This document shows, one piece after another, positions 25,564-33,713 of a DNA stretch of 35,810 nucleotides. Every line of letters starts with the position of its first letter. Position 1 is the first letter of the stretch. The stretch is from an uncultured Rhodospirillales bacterium (GTDB lineage Bacteria; Pseudomonadota; Alphaproteobacteria; Reyranellales; Reyranellaceae). Made by a program: the position numbers and the translations under genes. The stretch is from the NCBI GenBank assembly GCA_902825855.1, contig CADECW010000076.1, forward strand, positions 1 to 35,810, written 5' to 3'. The notes under the pieces were generated by a model, which searched no databases, was not told where the DNA came from, and saw nothing but the letters and a program-made list of their open reading frames with translations.

Positions 25564-26250
25564 ATGCTGGTTTGCATTCCCAATGTCCTCGAAGCCGGAC
25601 AGCTCGTCAGCCTGCGGGCGCGGCTGGACGGTGCCAACGAGGCTTGGGTCGATGGTCGCGTGACGGCGGGCTACCAGGGCGCGCCGGTCAAGTTCAATCA
25701 GCAGATCGACGAGGCGTCGGAAGTGGCGCTGGCCTGCCAGCGCATCGTCGTCGGCGCGCTGGAGACCAACCCGCTGTTCATAAGCACGGTTCTGCCCAAC
25801 GTCATCTATCCGCCAATGTTCAACCGCTACGGCCATGGCATGAAGTTCGGCGCCCATGTCGACGGCAGCGTGCGCATCCATCCTCACAACGGCATCAAGC
25901 TGCGCACGGATGTCTCGGCGACACTGTTCCTCACCAATCCCGACGAGTATGACGGCGGCGAGCTCGAGATCGAGGACACCTACGGGCGCCATAGCGTAAA
26001 GCTGCCGGCCGGCAGCATGGTCGTGTATCCCGCGACCAGCCTGCATCAGGTGACGCCGATCACGCGCGGCGTGCGCACCTCGTGCTTCTTCTGGGTCCAG
26101 AGCCTGATCCGTGACGAGACCCAGCGCGGCGTACTCTACCAGATGGACGACGCCATCCAGCGTCTCAACCAGACCAATGCCGACGAGATCGCGCGACGAT
26201 CGTTGATCGGCTGCTACCACAACCTCGTCCGGATCTGGAGCGAGACCTGA
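25564..26250 (+). CDS. piuC: Fe(II)/2-oxoglutarate dioxygenase, PKHD-type hydroxylase (PiuC/YbiX)
   Basis: A 228-residue member of the PiuC/YbiX family. The facial triad H98-x-D100 ('FGAHVDG') and H161 ('TSLHQVTP') binds iron, and R171 ('TRGVR') binds 2-oxoglutarate. The start follows the receptor stop by 19 bases. The family is repeatedly found beside Fiu/PiuA-type receptors and is iron-regulated; its true substrate is not established. The stop overlaps the next start as TGATG, so translation is coupled. Confidence 0.94.
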   Translation: MLVCIPNVLEAGQLVSLRARLDGANEAWVDGRVTAGYQGAPVKFNQQIDEASEVALACQRIVVGALETNPLFISTVLPNVIYPPMFNRYGHGMKFGAHVDGSVRIHPHNGIKLRTDVSATLFLTNPDEYDGGELEIEDTYGRHSVKLPAGSMVVYPATSLHQVTPITRGVRTSCFFWVQSLIRDETQRGVLYQMDDAIQRLNQTNADEIARRSLIGCYHNLVRIWSET

Positions 26251-26945
26251 TGTCTGAAGCCGCTGCGCCGGCCCTGCCAGGCAGCCGCGTGAACCGCAGG
26301 CTCGCATTCGTGCGCTGGGTGCGACGCACCCACGGCTGGTTCGGCCTGTGGGGCGCGCTGCTCGGACTCATGGCGGGCACCAGCGGCATCTGGCTGAACC
26401 ATCGCAGCACCATGAAGCTGGAATTGCCCGACCAGCAGCAGACCAACGCGCAGATCGCGTTGCCTGATCCGCGACCCGAGACGGCCAACGCCATGGCCTC
26501 CTGGCTGCAGGGCGTCCTCAAGGCCGACCGCCCGGCGAACAACATCCGGGTCGAGCGTTCGCGCCCTGTTCCATGGGCGGAGCGTGGAGGACCTGAGAGG
26601 AGTGGAGAGGGCAGGCCGGCCATGCAGCCCGAGCGCTGGACCTTCGCCTTTGGCGGTCCCAACAAGCTGATGCAGGTCGAGTACTGGGTCGGCAATCGGT
26701 CAGCCAGCGTGCGAACGACGCAGAACGGCTTCATCGCTACGCTGACCAACCTGCACAAGGGCACAACCATGCCGGCGCCCTGGATTCTGCTCATCGACAC
26801 GCTGGCGGGCGCCATGATCTTCTTGTCGATCAGCGGCGTCATCCTGTGGTGGGAGACCCATCGGCGGCGACTTGCAGGGATAGTAATCTTTGGCATTTCT
26901 GTGATCGTGACGGTGACCCTTGCGATGTCGCCGCTGCAGTGGTGA
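26250..26945 (+). CDS. PepSY-associated transmembrane protein
   Basis: 231 residues with a membrane helix at about 29-49 (after 'RRTHGWFGLWGALLGLMAG'), a periplasmic domain, and two helices near 174-198 and 206-226. The 'H-x-W/G-W-F-G-L-W' start and the 'ILLIDTLAGAMIFLSISGVILWWE' helix are those of the PepSY-associated TM family, in which many members sit beside siderophore receptors and are thought to reduce or handle ferric siderophores. The periplasmic part contains a charged stretch (residues 105-121, 'PWAERGGPERSGEGRPA') that looks inserted; see the separate observation. Its start overlaps the piuC stop by one base. Confidence 0.82.
   Translation: MSEAAAPALPGSRVNRRLAFVRWVRRTHGWFGLWGALLGLMAGTSGIWLNHRSTMKLELPDQQQTNAQIALPDPRPETANAMASWLQGVLKADRPANNIRVERSRPVPWAERGGPERSGEGRPAMQPERWTFAFGGPNKLMQVEYWVGNRSASVRTTQNGFIATLTNLHKGTTMPAPWILLIDTLAGAMIFLSISGVILWWETHRRRLAGIVIFGISVIVTVTLAMSPLQW
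26563..26612 (+). repeat. Short dyad-containing insert within the PepSY-protein gene
   Basis: GCCCT (26563-26567) and AGGGC (26608-26612) bracket a purine-rich stretch; the arms extend imperfectly to GCCCTGTTCC and GGAGAGGGC. It encodes the odd charged segment of the PepSY protein without breaking the frame, as some small palindromic elements do. No second copy was noticed in the window. Confidence 0.3.
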
Positions 26946-26954
26946 TAAGGCACT

Positions 26955-27743
26955 GTGAGACCGGAACTTCCCCTCATGCCTCGCCTCGAGGCGATCGTCG
27001 GGGCCTCCAAGGAGCCGCTGACACCCACGGTCAAGCGCGCGCTGCTGGCGTTGGTCATCTTCTTTCATGTCGGCGGCGGCTGGGCGCTGACCCAGGTCGA
27101 AACCACGAAGCTCGTCGTCGGCGATATCGCGCCTATGGAAGTGCGCATGGTGGCGGCCGAGCAGCCGGCCGAGCCGGAGATCGAGAACGCCGAACCGCCG
27201 CCGCCGGTCGAGATCAAGCAGCCTGACCTCGCGGCGATCGTCGAGCCGCCAGCGCCCGATCTGCCGCCGCCGGAATTTCCGATCGCCAAGCTCGACATCC
27301 CACCGCCGGAGGAGCCGCCGCCGCCGGTCGTGCCGCCGCTGCAGAAGAAGCCCGACCCCAAGCCCGAGCAGCCCAAGCCTGTGCAGCGCAAACCGCCGGC
27401 GCCGGCGGCGCCGGTCGACAGCCAGCCACAGCAGGCCGTGCCGGCAGCTGCTGCCGCGCCGCGCGTCGTGTCGGCGTCGCAGATCGGCTTTCTGGTGCCG
27501 CCCAGCACGATCTATCCCTCGCGGTCGCGCAAGGCGGGTGAGCAGGGGAGCGTCATGGTGCGGGTGTTCGTCGATGTCGCCGGCCGGCCGGCCCAGGTCA
27601 CGCTGGAGACCTCTTCCGGTCATTCTGCGCTCGACGAGGCGGCGCTGAGCGCCGTGCGCGCGGCGCAGTTCCGACCCTATACCGAAGGCGGGATCGCAAG
27701 GACGGTCTGGGTGCGCGTGCCGATCAATTTTGTTTTGCAGTAG
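26955..27743 (+). CDS. tonB: TonB energy transducer
   Basis: 262 residues. An N-terminal anchor helix (about 29-46, 'ALLALVIFFHVGGGWAL') contains the conserved histidine H38. A long Pro/Glu/Lys-rich periplasmic span (about 77-165) follows, then a TonB C-terminal domain (about 175-262) with 'YPSRSRKAGEQGSVMVRVFVDVAGRP' and 'SALDEAALSAVRAAQFRPY'. The GTG at 26955 is preceded by ATAAGG; an ATG at 26976 is an alternative. It lies 9 bases after the PepSY gene and 9 before exbB, so the receptor and its energy source are encoded together. Confidence 0.94.
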   Translation: MRPELPLMPRLEAIVGASKEPLTPTVKRALLALVIFFHVGGGWALTQVETTKLVVGDIAPMEVRMVAAEQPAEPEIENAEPPPPVEIKQPDLAAIVEPPAPDLPPPEFPIAKLDIPPPEEPPPPVVPPLQKKPDPKPEQPKPVQRKPPAPAAPVDSQPQQAVPAAAAAPRVVSASQIGFLVPPSTIYPSRSRKAGEQGSVMVRVFVDVAGRPAQVTLETSSGHSALDEAALSAVRAAQFRPYTEGGIARTVWVRVPINFVLQ

Positions 27744-27752
27744 GAGTAGCCC

Positions 27753-28496
27753 ATGGATGCGGCAACCGGATTGGGCTTCGGCCATTTCATCGCGCAGTCC
27801 GACATCGTGGCCAGGGTGCTGCTGGCGGTGCTGGCGATCATGTCGGCGATCTCCTGGTATCTGATTTTCGCCAAGGGCGTCAGCCAGGTCGTGCGCCAGA
27901 AGCGCAGCGCCAGGTTCCTGACCTTCTTCTGGAGCGCCACTTCGCTCGAGGCGGTGCAGAACGAGCTCAGCGTGCACGGCGTGCACGAGCCGTTCGGGCA
28001 TCTGACGGCGCACGCGATGCATGCCCAGCAGCATCACGCCAAGTTCGGCGCCGCCAAGCTCGAGGAAGCGGGCTCCGAACAGGAGTTCCTGACGCGCACC
28101 ATCAAGAAGGTGCTCGACGAGGAGACGACGGCGCTGGAGAACGGTCTCACCATGCTTGCGACCATCGGCGCCACAGCGCCGTTCGTCGGCCTGTTCGGCA
28201 CTGTGTGGGGCGTCTATCACGCGCTGGTGGCGATCGGAATGTCGGGCTCGGGCATGCTCGACAAGGTCGCCGGACCTGTCGGCGAGGCGTTGATCATGAC
28301 CGGTATCGGCCTCGCTGTCGCGCTGCCGGCGGTCATGGGCTACAACTGGCTGACGCGCTCCAACCGCGTGCTCACCACCAAGCTCGACGCCTTCGCCTTC
28401 GAGCTGCTGAACTTCCTGCTGATCGGCCGCACGTTGCAGGCCGCCGGCCGCGGCGGCCGCCCCGGCAGTGTCCCGCTCGCCGCCGTGAACTCATAG
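27753..28496 (+). CDS. exbB: ExbB proton-channel subunit of the TonB system
   Basis: A 247-residue MotA/TolQ/ExbB family protein with helices at about 20-45, 130-155 and 175-200. The family signature is visible as 'GLTMLATIGATAPFVGLFGTVWGVYHAL' and 'VGEALIMTGIGLAVALPAVMGYN'. It forms the pentameric channel that, with ExbD, passes protons to drive TonB. A GTAGGAGTAG site precedes the ATG. It sits between tonB and exbD. Confidence 0.95.
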   Translation: MDAATGLGFGHFIAQSDIVARVLLAVLAIMSAISWYLIFAKGVSQVVRQKRSARFLTFFWSATSLEAVQNELSVHGVHEPFGHLTAHAMHAQQHHAKFGAAKLEEAGSEQEFLTRTIKKVLDEETTALENGLTMLATIGATAPFVGLFGTVWGVYHALVAIGMSGSGMLDKVAGPVGEALIMTGIGLAVALPAVMGYNWLTRSNRVLTTKLDAFAFELLNFLLIGRTLQAAGRGGRPGSVPLAAVNS

Positions 28497-28512
28497 TCGA
28501 GGAGAGGATCCA

Positions 28513-28929
28513 ATGGCTTTCGGAAGCTTCGACCGCAAATCCTCCTCCCAGCCCATGGCCGAGATCAACATGGTGCCGCTGATCGACGTCGTGCTGGTGC
28601 TGCTGGTGATCTTCATCGTGACGGCGCCGCTCCTGACCAACGTGGTCAAGCTCGACCTGCCCAAGGCGACCTCTGCCAACGACATCCAGAAGCCGGAGAA
28701 GATCGAGTTCGCCATCGACGCGAATGGCGCGCTCTATTGGAAGGGCGAGCGAATCAGCCGTGAGGATGCGGTTGCCAGGTTCGCCGAAGAGGGTCGCAAG
28801 CGACCGCAGCCCGAGGTCTACCTGCGCGCCGACCAGAACGCACCCTACCGCTACGTCGCCGAGACGCTCGCGGATGCCTCGAAGGGTGGCCTCTCCAAGG
28901 TAGCCTTCGTCAGTGAGCCGGCGCGGTAG
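28513..28929 (+). CDS. exbD: ExbD proton-channel subunit of the TonB system
   Basis: A 138-residue ExbD/TolR protein with one membrane helix (about 21-42) that carries the proton-conducting aspartate D25 in 'MVPLIDVVLVLLVIF', followed by a periplasmic domain ending 'VAETLADASKGGLSKVAFVSEP'. A GAGGAGAGG site lies just before the ATG. It is the last gene of the iron-uptake cluster; the next gene is convergent, starting 38 bases from its end. Confidence 0.95.
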   Translation: MAFGSFDRKSSSQPMAEINMVPLIDVVLVLLVIFIVTAPLLTNVVKLDLPKATSANDIQKPEKIEFAIDANGALYWKGERISREDAVARFAEEGRKRPQPEVYLRADQNAPYRYVAETLADASKGGLSKVAFVSEPAR

Positions 28930-28966
28930 TCCTGCGCGCCCGCATGGGCCGCCGCTGCACGTCGAT

Positions 28967-29329
28967 CTAACGCGCCGTCCACACCGCGAGCTCGTAACCG
29001 TCCGGATCGGCAAAGTGGAAACGGCGGCCGCCCGGGAAATCGTAGGCCGCTTTGACGATGCGTCCGCCAGCAGCCTCTATACGGCGCTGGATGTCTGAAA
29101 AATCCTTGGCATAGAGGATCACAAGTGGACCACCGGCGCCGCGTGCCTTGTCGGCGCCGGCGAAGCCACCGGTCAAGCGGCCATCACGAAATTCGCAGTA
29201 GCCTGGACCGTAGTCCTTGAATGTCCAGCCGAAGACATCGCCGTAGAACTTCTTGGCACGCGCCACGTCGGTCACCTCGAACTCGACGTAGTCGATGCGG
29301 CGATCGTTGTCGGCATTCGTCGCGGCCAT
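28967..29329 (-). CDS. VOC family (glyoxalase/bleomycin-resistance fold) protein
   Basis: A 120-residue protein with the vicinal-oxygen-chelate fold: 'IDYVEFEVTDVARAKKFYGDVFGWTF' opens the first module and 'FHFADPDGYELAVW' closes the second. A TGAGGAGCGATC ribosome site precedes the ATG. Members of this subgroup are often annotated as glyoxalase-like, but the substrate cannot be read. It stands alone between exbD (convergent) and the acyl-CoA dehydrogenase gene on the same strand. Confidence 0.9.
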   Translation of the reverse strand: MAATNADNDRRIDYVEFEVTDVARAKKFYGDVFGWTFKDYGPGYCEFRDGRLTGGFAGADKARGAGGPLVILYAKDFSDIQRRIEAAGGRIVKAAYDFPGGRRFHFADPDGYELAVWTAR

Positions 29330-29411
29330 GATCGCTCCTCATGAGAGTGAGGAGCTATCCTGTCCGAAAATCACGCCGGCGTCTGCGACTTCGATGATGC
29401 CTGCAGTGCTG

Positions 29412-30617
29412 TCAGTTGTGCTTGGCGAGTTCCAGCCGGCCGATCTGGTTGCGATGGACCTCGTCAGGCCCGTCGACCAGTCGGAGCGTGCGCGCGGCAG
29501 CGTAGGCCTTGGCGAGGCCGAAGTCGCCCGAGACACCGGCGGCGCCATGCGCCTGGATCGCCATGTCGACGACGCTCGACAACATCTTCGGCACGGCGAC
29601 CTTGATCATGGAGATCTCGGCCCGCGCCACCTTGTTGCCGACCGTGTCCATCATGTACGCAGCCTTCAGCACAAGAAGGCGCGCCTGCTCGATCATGATG
29701 CGCGCCTCGGCGATGCGCTCCAGGGTCACCGTCTGCTCTGCCAGCGGCCTGCCGAAGGCAACGCGCGACTTCACGCGCTTGCACATGTCCTCCAGCGCGC
29801 GTTCGGCAGCGCCGATCGCGCGCATGCAATGATGGATGCGGCCTGGTCCCAGCCGGCCCTGGGCGATCTCGAAGCCGCGGCCTTCGCCCAGGAGGATGTT
29901 CGAACGCGGCACGCGAACATTGTCGAACAGCACCTCGGCATGGCCGTGCGGGGCGTCGTCGTATCCGAATACCGACAGCGGCCGCACCACCATGACGCCC
30001 GGCGTATCCATCGGCACCAGCACCATCGACTGCTGGCGGTGACGATCGGGATTGGACGGATCGGTCTTGCCCATGAAGATCGCGATCTTGCAGCGCGGGT
30101 CGGGCGCGCCCGTGGTCCACCATTTGCGGCCGTTGATCACATACTCATTACCGTCGCGCAGGATCGTGCTCTCGATATTGGTGGCGTCGGAGGAGGCGAC
30201 GGCGGGCTCGGTCATGGCGAAGCAGGAGCGGATCTCGCCCGCCAGCAACGGTTTCAACCATTGCTCCTTCTGCGCTTCGTTGCCGTAGAGTTCCAGTGTC
30301 TCCATGTTGCCGGTATCGGGCGCCGAACAATTGAATACCTCTGGGGCCATTGGCGCGCGGCCCATGATCTCGCACAACGGCGCATATTCGAGGTTGCTCA
30401 GGCCGGCGCCATGTGGGGAATGCGGCAAGAAGAGGTTCCAGAGTCCCTCCAGCCGGGCCTTCTTCTTCAAGTCCTCGATCAGCGCCGTCGGCTGCCAGCG
30501 GTCACCCGTCTCGATCTCGTGGGCGTGGCACGCCTCGCTGGGATAGATGTGGCGATCCATGAAATGCCCGAGCTTGTCCTGCAGGGCCGCGACCTTGTCG
30601 GAATAAGCGAATTCCAT
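29412..30617 (-). CDS. Acyl-CoA dehydrogenase, ACAD10/11-like
   Basis: A 401-residue flavoenzyme. It begins 'MEFAYSDKVAALQDKLGHFMDRHIYP', has the FAD/substrate motif 'CFAMTEPAVASSDATNIES', the 'YVINGRKWWTTGAPD' strand, and the C-terminal 'AAARTLRLVDGPDEVHRNQIGRLEL'. These features fit the ACAD10/11 branch, which in other organisms handles long-chain or 4-hydroxy acyl-CoAs. The catalytic glutamate of that branch was not placed with confidence. AGGAGGAGAG precedes the ATG. It is divergent from a LysR regulator gene, and the 79-base gap holds a dyad, so the regulator probably controls it. Confidence 0.92.
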   Translation of the reverse strand: MEFAYSDKVAALQDKLGHFMDRHIYPSEACHAHEIETGDRWQPTALIEDLKKKARLEGLWNLFLPHSPHGAGLSNLEYAPLCEIMGRAPMAPEVFNCSAPDTGNMETLELYGNEAQKEQWLKPLLAGEIRSCFAMTEPAVASSDATNIESTILRDGNEYVINGRKWWTTGAPDPRCKIAIFMGKTDPSNPDRHRQQSMVLVPMDTPGVMVVRPLSVFGYDDAPHGHAEVLFDNVRVPRSNILLGEGRGFEIAQGRLGPGRIHHCMRAIGAAERALEDMCKRVKSRVAFGRPLAEQTVTLERIAEARIMIEQARLLVLKAAYMMDTVGNKVARAEISMIKVAVPKMLSSVVDMAIQAHGAAGVSGDFGLAKAYAAARTLRLVDGPDEVHRNQIGRLELAKHN

Positions 30618-30664
30618 GGCTCTCCTCCTGATGTTGCAGGCCCATGGTTAAGGCTGCATCCTTC

Positions 30665-30691
30665 ATCAGGAAATTGAATAGATTTAATGAT
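30665..30691. promoter_or_regulatory. Dyad operator candidate between acyl-CoA dehydrogenase and LysR genes
   Basis: A 27-base dyad of the form ATCA-N2-AAAT-N7-ATTT-N2-TGAT, with matched outer arms at 30665-30668 and 30688-30691 and inner arms at 30671-30674 and 30682-30685. It lies in the AT-rich half of the gap, six bases before the lysR start. Size and position suit a LysR-type autoregulatory site; the exact target is inferred. Confidence 0.55.
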
Positions 30692-30696
30692 ATCTC

Positions 30697-31623
30697 ATGC
30701 ACATGATTAATCTGTCCCGCGTCGACCTCAACCTCCTGGTCGTGCTGGAGGCGATCGTCGCCGAAGGGGGCGTCAGTCGTGCGGCGTCGCGGCTCAACCT
30801 CACCCAACCGGCAGTGAGCCATGCGCTGGGCCGGCTGCGCGAGCTTTTCGATGATCCGCTGTTCGTGCGTGAGGGTCGCAGCCTGGCGCCGACCTCGCTC
30901 ACCAAGCGCCTCGCCGAGCCGTTGCGCCAGTCGCTGCAGGCTCTCGGTGCGCTGATCGAGAAGGGCGAGAGCTTCGACCCGGCCGTCAGCGAGACTGTCT
31001 TCACGGTGTCGATGCGCGATCCAATGGAGGTGCTGATACTGCCGCGCATGATGCGGCGCTTGAGACACATCGCGCCGCGGATCGACTTGCGCACGGTGCA
31101 GGTCCGCCGTCGTAGCCTCGAAGGCGGCCTTGCAGACGGCACGCTCGATGCCGCCCTCGACGTCGCCCTGCCTTTGTCGGAGCGAATCCATCGCCAACGG
31201 GTCAGTGCAGACCGCTTCGTGGTAGCGGCCCGCAAGGGGCATCCGCGGGTACGGCCGGGGTTCACCCTGGCGACGTACCTTGCCGAGAAGCATGTCATGG
31301 TGACATCGCGCCGCCGTGGGCCAGGTGCGGAGGACATCGAGCTCGGCCAGCAGGGCCAGCGCCGGCACGTCGCCCTGCGTTGCCGCAACTATCAGGCGGC
31401 CATTCGCGTGGTCGCCGAGAGCGATCTGGTGTTGACGATGACGGCGCGTTACGCGTCATTGCTCGGGACTGGATCAGGGGTACGGGCGTTGGCCATGCCG
31501 TTGCGGATGCCGACGCTCGATCTGTTCCTCTACTGGCATGACCGTGTCCACGACGACCCCGCCAATCGCTGGCTGCGCTTGCAGCTCGTCGAAGCGTTGG
31601 GCAAGACTGCGCGGCGCCTTTAA
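30697..31623 (+). CDS. LysR-family transcriptional regulator
   Basis: A 308-residue regulator. The N-terminal winged helix-turn-helix reads 'DLNLLVVLEAIVAEGGVSRAASRLNLTQPAVSHALGRLRELFDDPLFVR', the family signature. The ligand-binding domain fills the rest ('FTVSMRDPMEVLILPRMM', 'ADRFVVAARKGHP', 'ALPLRMPTLDLFLYWHDR'-like segments), resembling the NodD/PcpR subgroup. The ATG at 30697 is used; one at 30703 is possible. It is divergent from the acyl-CoA dehydrogenase gene and is followed after 17 bases by the S9 peptidase gene on the same strand, so it may control both. Confidence 0.93.
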   Translation: MHMINLSRVDLNLLVVLEAIVAEGGVSRAASRLNLTQPAVSHALGRLRELFDDPLFVREGRSLAPTSLTKRLAEPLRQSLQALGALIEKGESFDPAVSETVFTVSMRDPMEVLILPRMMRRLRHIAPRIDLRTVQVRRRSLEGGLADGTLDAALDVALPLSERIHRQRVSADRFVVAARKGHPRVRPGFTLATYLAEKHVMVTSRRRGPGAEDIELGQQGQRRHVALRCRNYQAAIRVVAESDLVLTMTARYASLLGTGSGVRALAMPLRMPTLDLFLYWHDRVHDDPANRWLRLQLVEALGKTARRL

Positions 31624-31640
31624 CCACTGGAGTTTGTCGC

Positions 31641-33713
31641 GTGTCACTCGGTGCCGGATTCGATTCGAGGCCGACTGTCGACCGGCCTGATGATGATCCC
31701 TATCTTTGGCTGGAGGACGTCGAAGGCGCGCGCGCCCTCGCCTGGGTCGCGTCCGAGAACGACCGCACGCTGCAAACCTTCGGCAACGGAGAGTTCGTCG
31801 CCGACCGCGACACCCTGGCGGCGATCCTCGATCGGCCCGACAAGATCCCGCTGATCGCGCGGCGCGGGCCGTGGGTCTACAACTTCTGGCTCGATGGCAA
31901 GAATCCTCGCGGCTTGTGGCGCCGCACCACGCTGGAGAGTTATCGCCTCGAGCAGCCGGCCTGGGATGTCCTGCTTGACGTCGATGCCCTGGCCGCGGCG
32001 GAAGGGGAGGACTGGATATGGGGCGGTGCGACAACGCGGCCGCGCACGCATGATCGCGCCATCGTCCGCCTGTCGCGCGGCGGCAGCGATGCGGTGGTGT
32101 TGCGTGAATTCGATCTGACCAGCAGCACCTTCGTGAAGGACGGTTTCGCGCTACCGGAAGCCAAGGGCGGAGTGAGCTGGCTCGACCCCGACACGCTGCT
32201 GCTCAGCAGCGCCTGGGGTGGCGACGTCACGACCTCGGGTTACGCGCGTACTGTGCGACTGTGGCGACGCGGCGTCGAAGCCGCGCAGGCGCCGGTCCTC
32301 TTCGAGGTGCCGCGGCAGAGCATGCTGGCCGGTGCAGGGGTTGATCGCGAGCATGTCTCGAAGGTCGTGTGGTACGCCGAACAGGTAGGCTTTTTCGACC
32401 TCAATCTCTGGATGGCGGACGGCGAGGGCGCCAACCGCGTCAAGCTCGACCTGCCGACCGACGTCCAGATCTCGACCCACTACGACTGGATGGCGGTCAA
32501 GCCGCGAAAGGACTGGACGGTCGGAAGCAGGACCTGGCCTGCCGACACCTTGCTCGCCATCAGGCTCGACGCGTTCATGGCCGGGGGCCGCGATTTCGTC
32601 GTCCTCTTCGAACCGGCTGCCCGGCGGGTGCTGGAAGGGTTCTTCTGGAACTCGGGCCGCCTGGTGCTGTCGATCCTCGACAACCTGCAGCCGGTGTTCG
32701 AGGTCCTCACACCGTCCGAGACCGGATGGCAGCGACAAGGTCTGACCGGGTTGCCGGCGGTCGGGGTGGTCAACATTTCGCCCTTGGATGTCGAACCATC
32801 GGAGAGCAACGGCGACCTGGTCGCGACCGTGCAGGATCCGCTGACGCCGCATTCCCTGATGCTGCTTGCCGAAGGCAAGGGCCCCGTCCTGCTCAAGCGA
32901 TCCTCGCCGGGCTTCTCGGCTGAAGGCCTCGTGGTGACGCGCCACGAGGCGGTCTCGATCGATGGCGAGCGCATTCCATACACGCAGACCGGCCCGGTGG
33001 GCGAGACCGGCGATGCGCCCGTCCATCTCACCGGCTATGGCGGCTTTCGTCTGTCGAGCATGCCCTACTACAACGCCAGCGTCGGCAAGATGTGGCTGGA
33101 GCGCGGCGGCACCAGCGTCATCGCCAACATCCGGGGCGGCGGCGAGTTCGGCACGCCCTGGCATGAGGCCGGTCGTGGCGCGGGCAAGCGGCTGACGCAC
33201 GACGATTTCGCCGCCGTCGCCGCCGACCTGGTGCGGCGGGGCGTGACCCGTCCGGGCCGCATCGCCGCCGAGGGCGGATCGAACGGCGGCATCCTGATCA
33301 CCAACATGCTGACGCGCTATCCCGACCGCTTCGGCGCCCTGTTCTGCACCATCCCGCTGATCGACATGCGCCGCTATTCCAAGCTGTTGGCCGGCGCGAG
33401 CTGGATGGCCGAGTACGGCGATCCCGACAAGCCCGAGGAGTGGGAATGGCTGAAGACCTATAGCGCCTATCACCACGCCGTGCCGGGCCACGCCTATCCG
33501 CCGATCCTGATCGCGACGACGCGCCGCGACGATCGCGTGCACCCGGGCCACGCCCGCAAGATGACGGCAAAGCTGCGCGCCATGGGTTACGACCAGGTCT
33601 ATTTTTACGAACCCGCTGCCGGCGGCCACGGCTACGGCAAGGACAACAAGGAGCGCGCCGCTTTTGCCGCCCTCGGCTACACCTTCCTCAGGCGGAAAAT
33701 CGGCTGGGCGTAA
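31641..33713 (+). CDS. Prolyl oligopeptidase family (S9) serine peptidase
   Basis: A 690-residue cytoplasmic peptidase without a signal peptide. The first ~420 residues are the beta-propeller that gates the active site, opening with 'DDPYLWLEDVEGARALAWV', typical of S9A. The alpha/beta-hydrolase domain follows with 'GYGGFRLSSMPYYN', 'NIRGGGEFG', the catalytic serine S547 in EGGSNGG, the aspartate in RDDRV (630-631) and H663 in 'GGHGYG'. The start is a GTG at 31641 behind CTGGAG. Its last 26 bases overlap the end of the convergent acetyltransferase gene. It would cleave short peptides after proline; the natural substrate is unknown. Confidence 0.93.
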   Translation: MSLGAGFDSRPTVDRPDDDPYLWLEDVEGARALAWVASENDRTLQTFGNGEFVADRDTLAAILDRPDKIPLIARRGPWVYNFWLDGKNPRGLWRRTTLESYRLEQPAWDVLLDVDALAAAEGEDWIWGGATTRPRTHDRAIVRLSRGGSDAVVLREFDLTSSTFVKDGFALPEAKGGVSWLDPDTLLLSSAWGGDVTTSGYARTVRLWRRGVEAAQAPVLFEVPRQSMLAGAGVDREHVSKVVWYAEQVGFFDLNLWMADGEGANRVKLDLPTDVQISTHYDWMAVKPRKDWTVGSRTWPADTLLAIRLDAFMAGGRDFVVLFEPAARRVLEGFFWNSGRLVLSILDNLQPVFEVLTPSETGWQRQGLTGLPAVGVVNISPLDVEPSESNGDLVATVQDPLTPHSLMLLAEGKGPVLLKRSSPGFSAEGLVVTRHEAVSIDGERIPYTQTGPVGETGDAPVHLTGYGGFRLSSMPYYNASVGKMWLERGGTSVIANIRGGGEFGTPWHEAGRGAGKRLTHDDFAAVAADLVRRGVTRPGRIAAEGGSNGGILITNMLTRYPDRFGALFCTIPLIDMRRYSKLLAGASWMAEYGDPDKPEEWEWLKTYSAYHHAVPGHAYPPILIATTRRDDRVHPGHARKMTAKLRAMGYDQVYFYEPAAGGHGYGKDNKERAAFAALGYTFLRRKIGWA

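Noticed and set aside
23427..25637. A 736-codon open frame on the minus strand opposite the siderophore receptor
   Set aside because: The receptor on the plus strand has signal peptide, plug and barrel motifs; the antisense frame has none and an Arg/Val/Asp-biased composition.
26700..28220. A 506-codon minus-strand frame opposite tonB and exbB
   Set aside because: Antisense of Pro-rich TonB and ExbB; the translation is a run of Arg and Leu with no fold signature.
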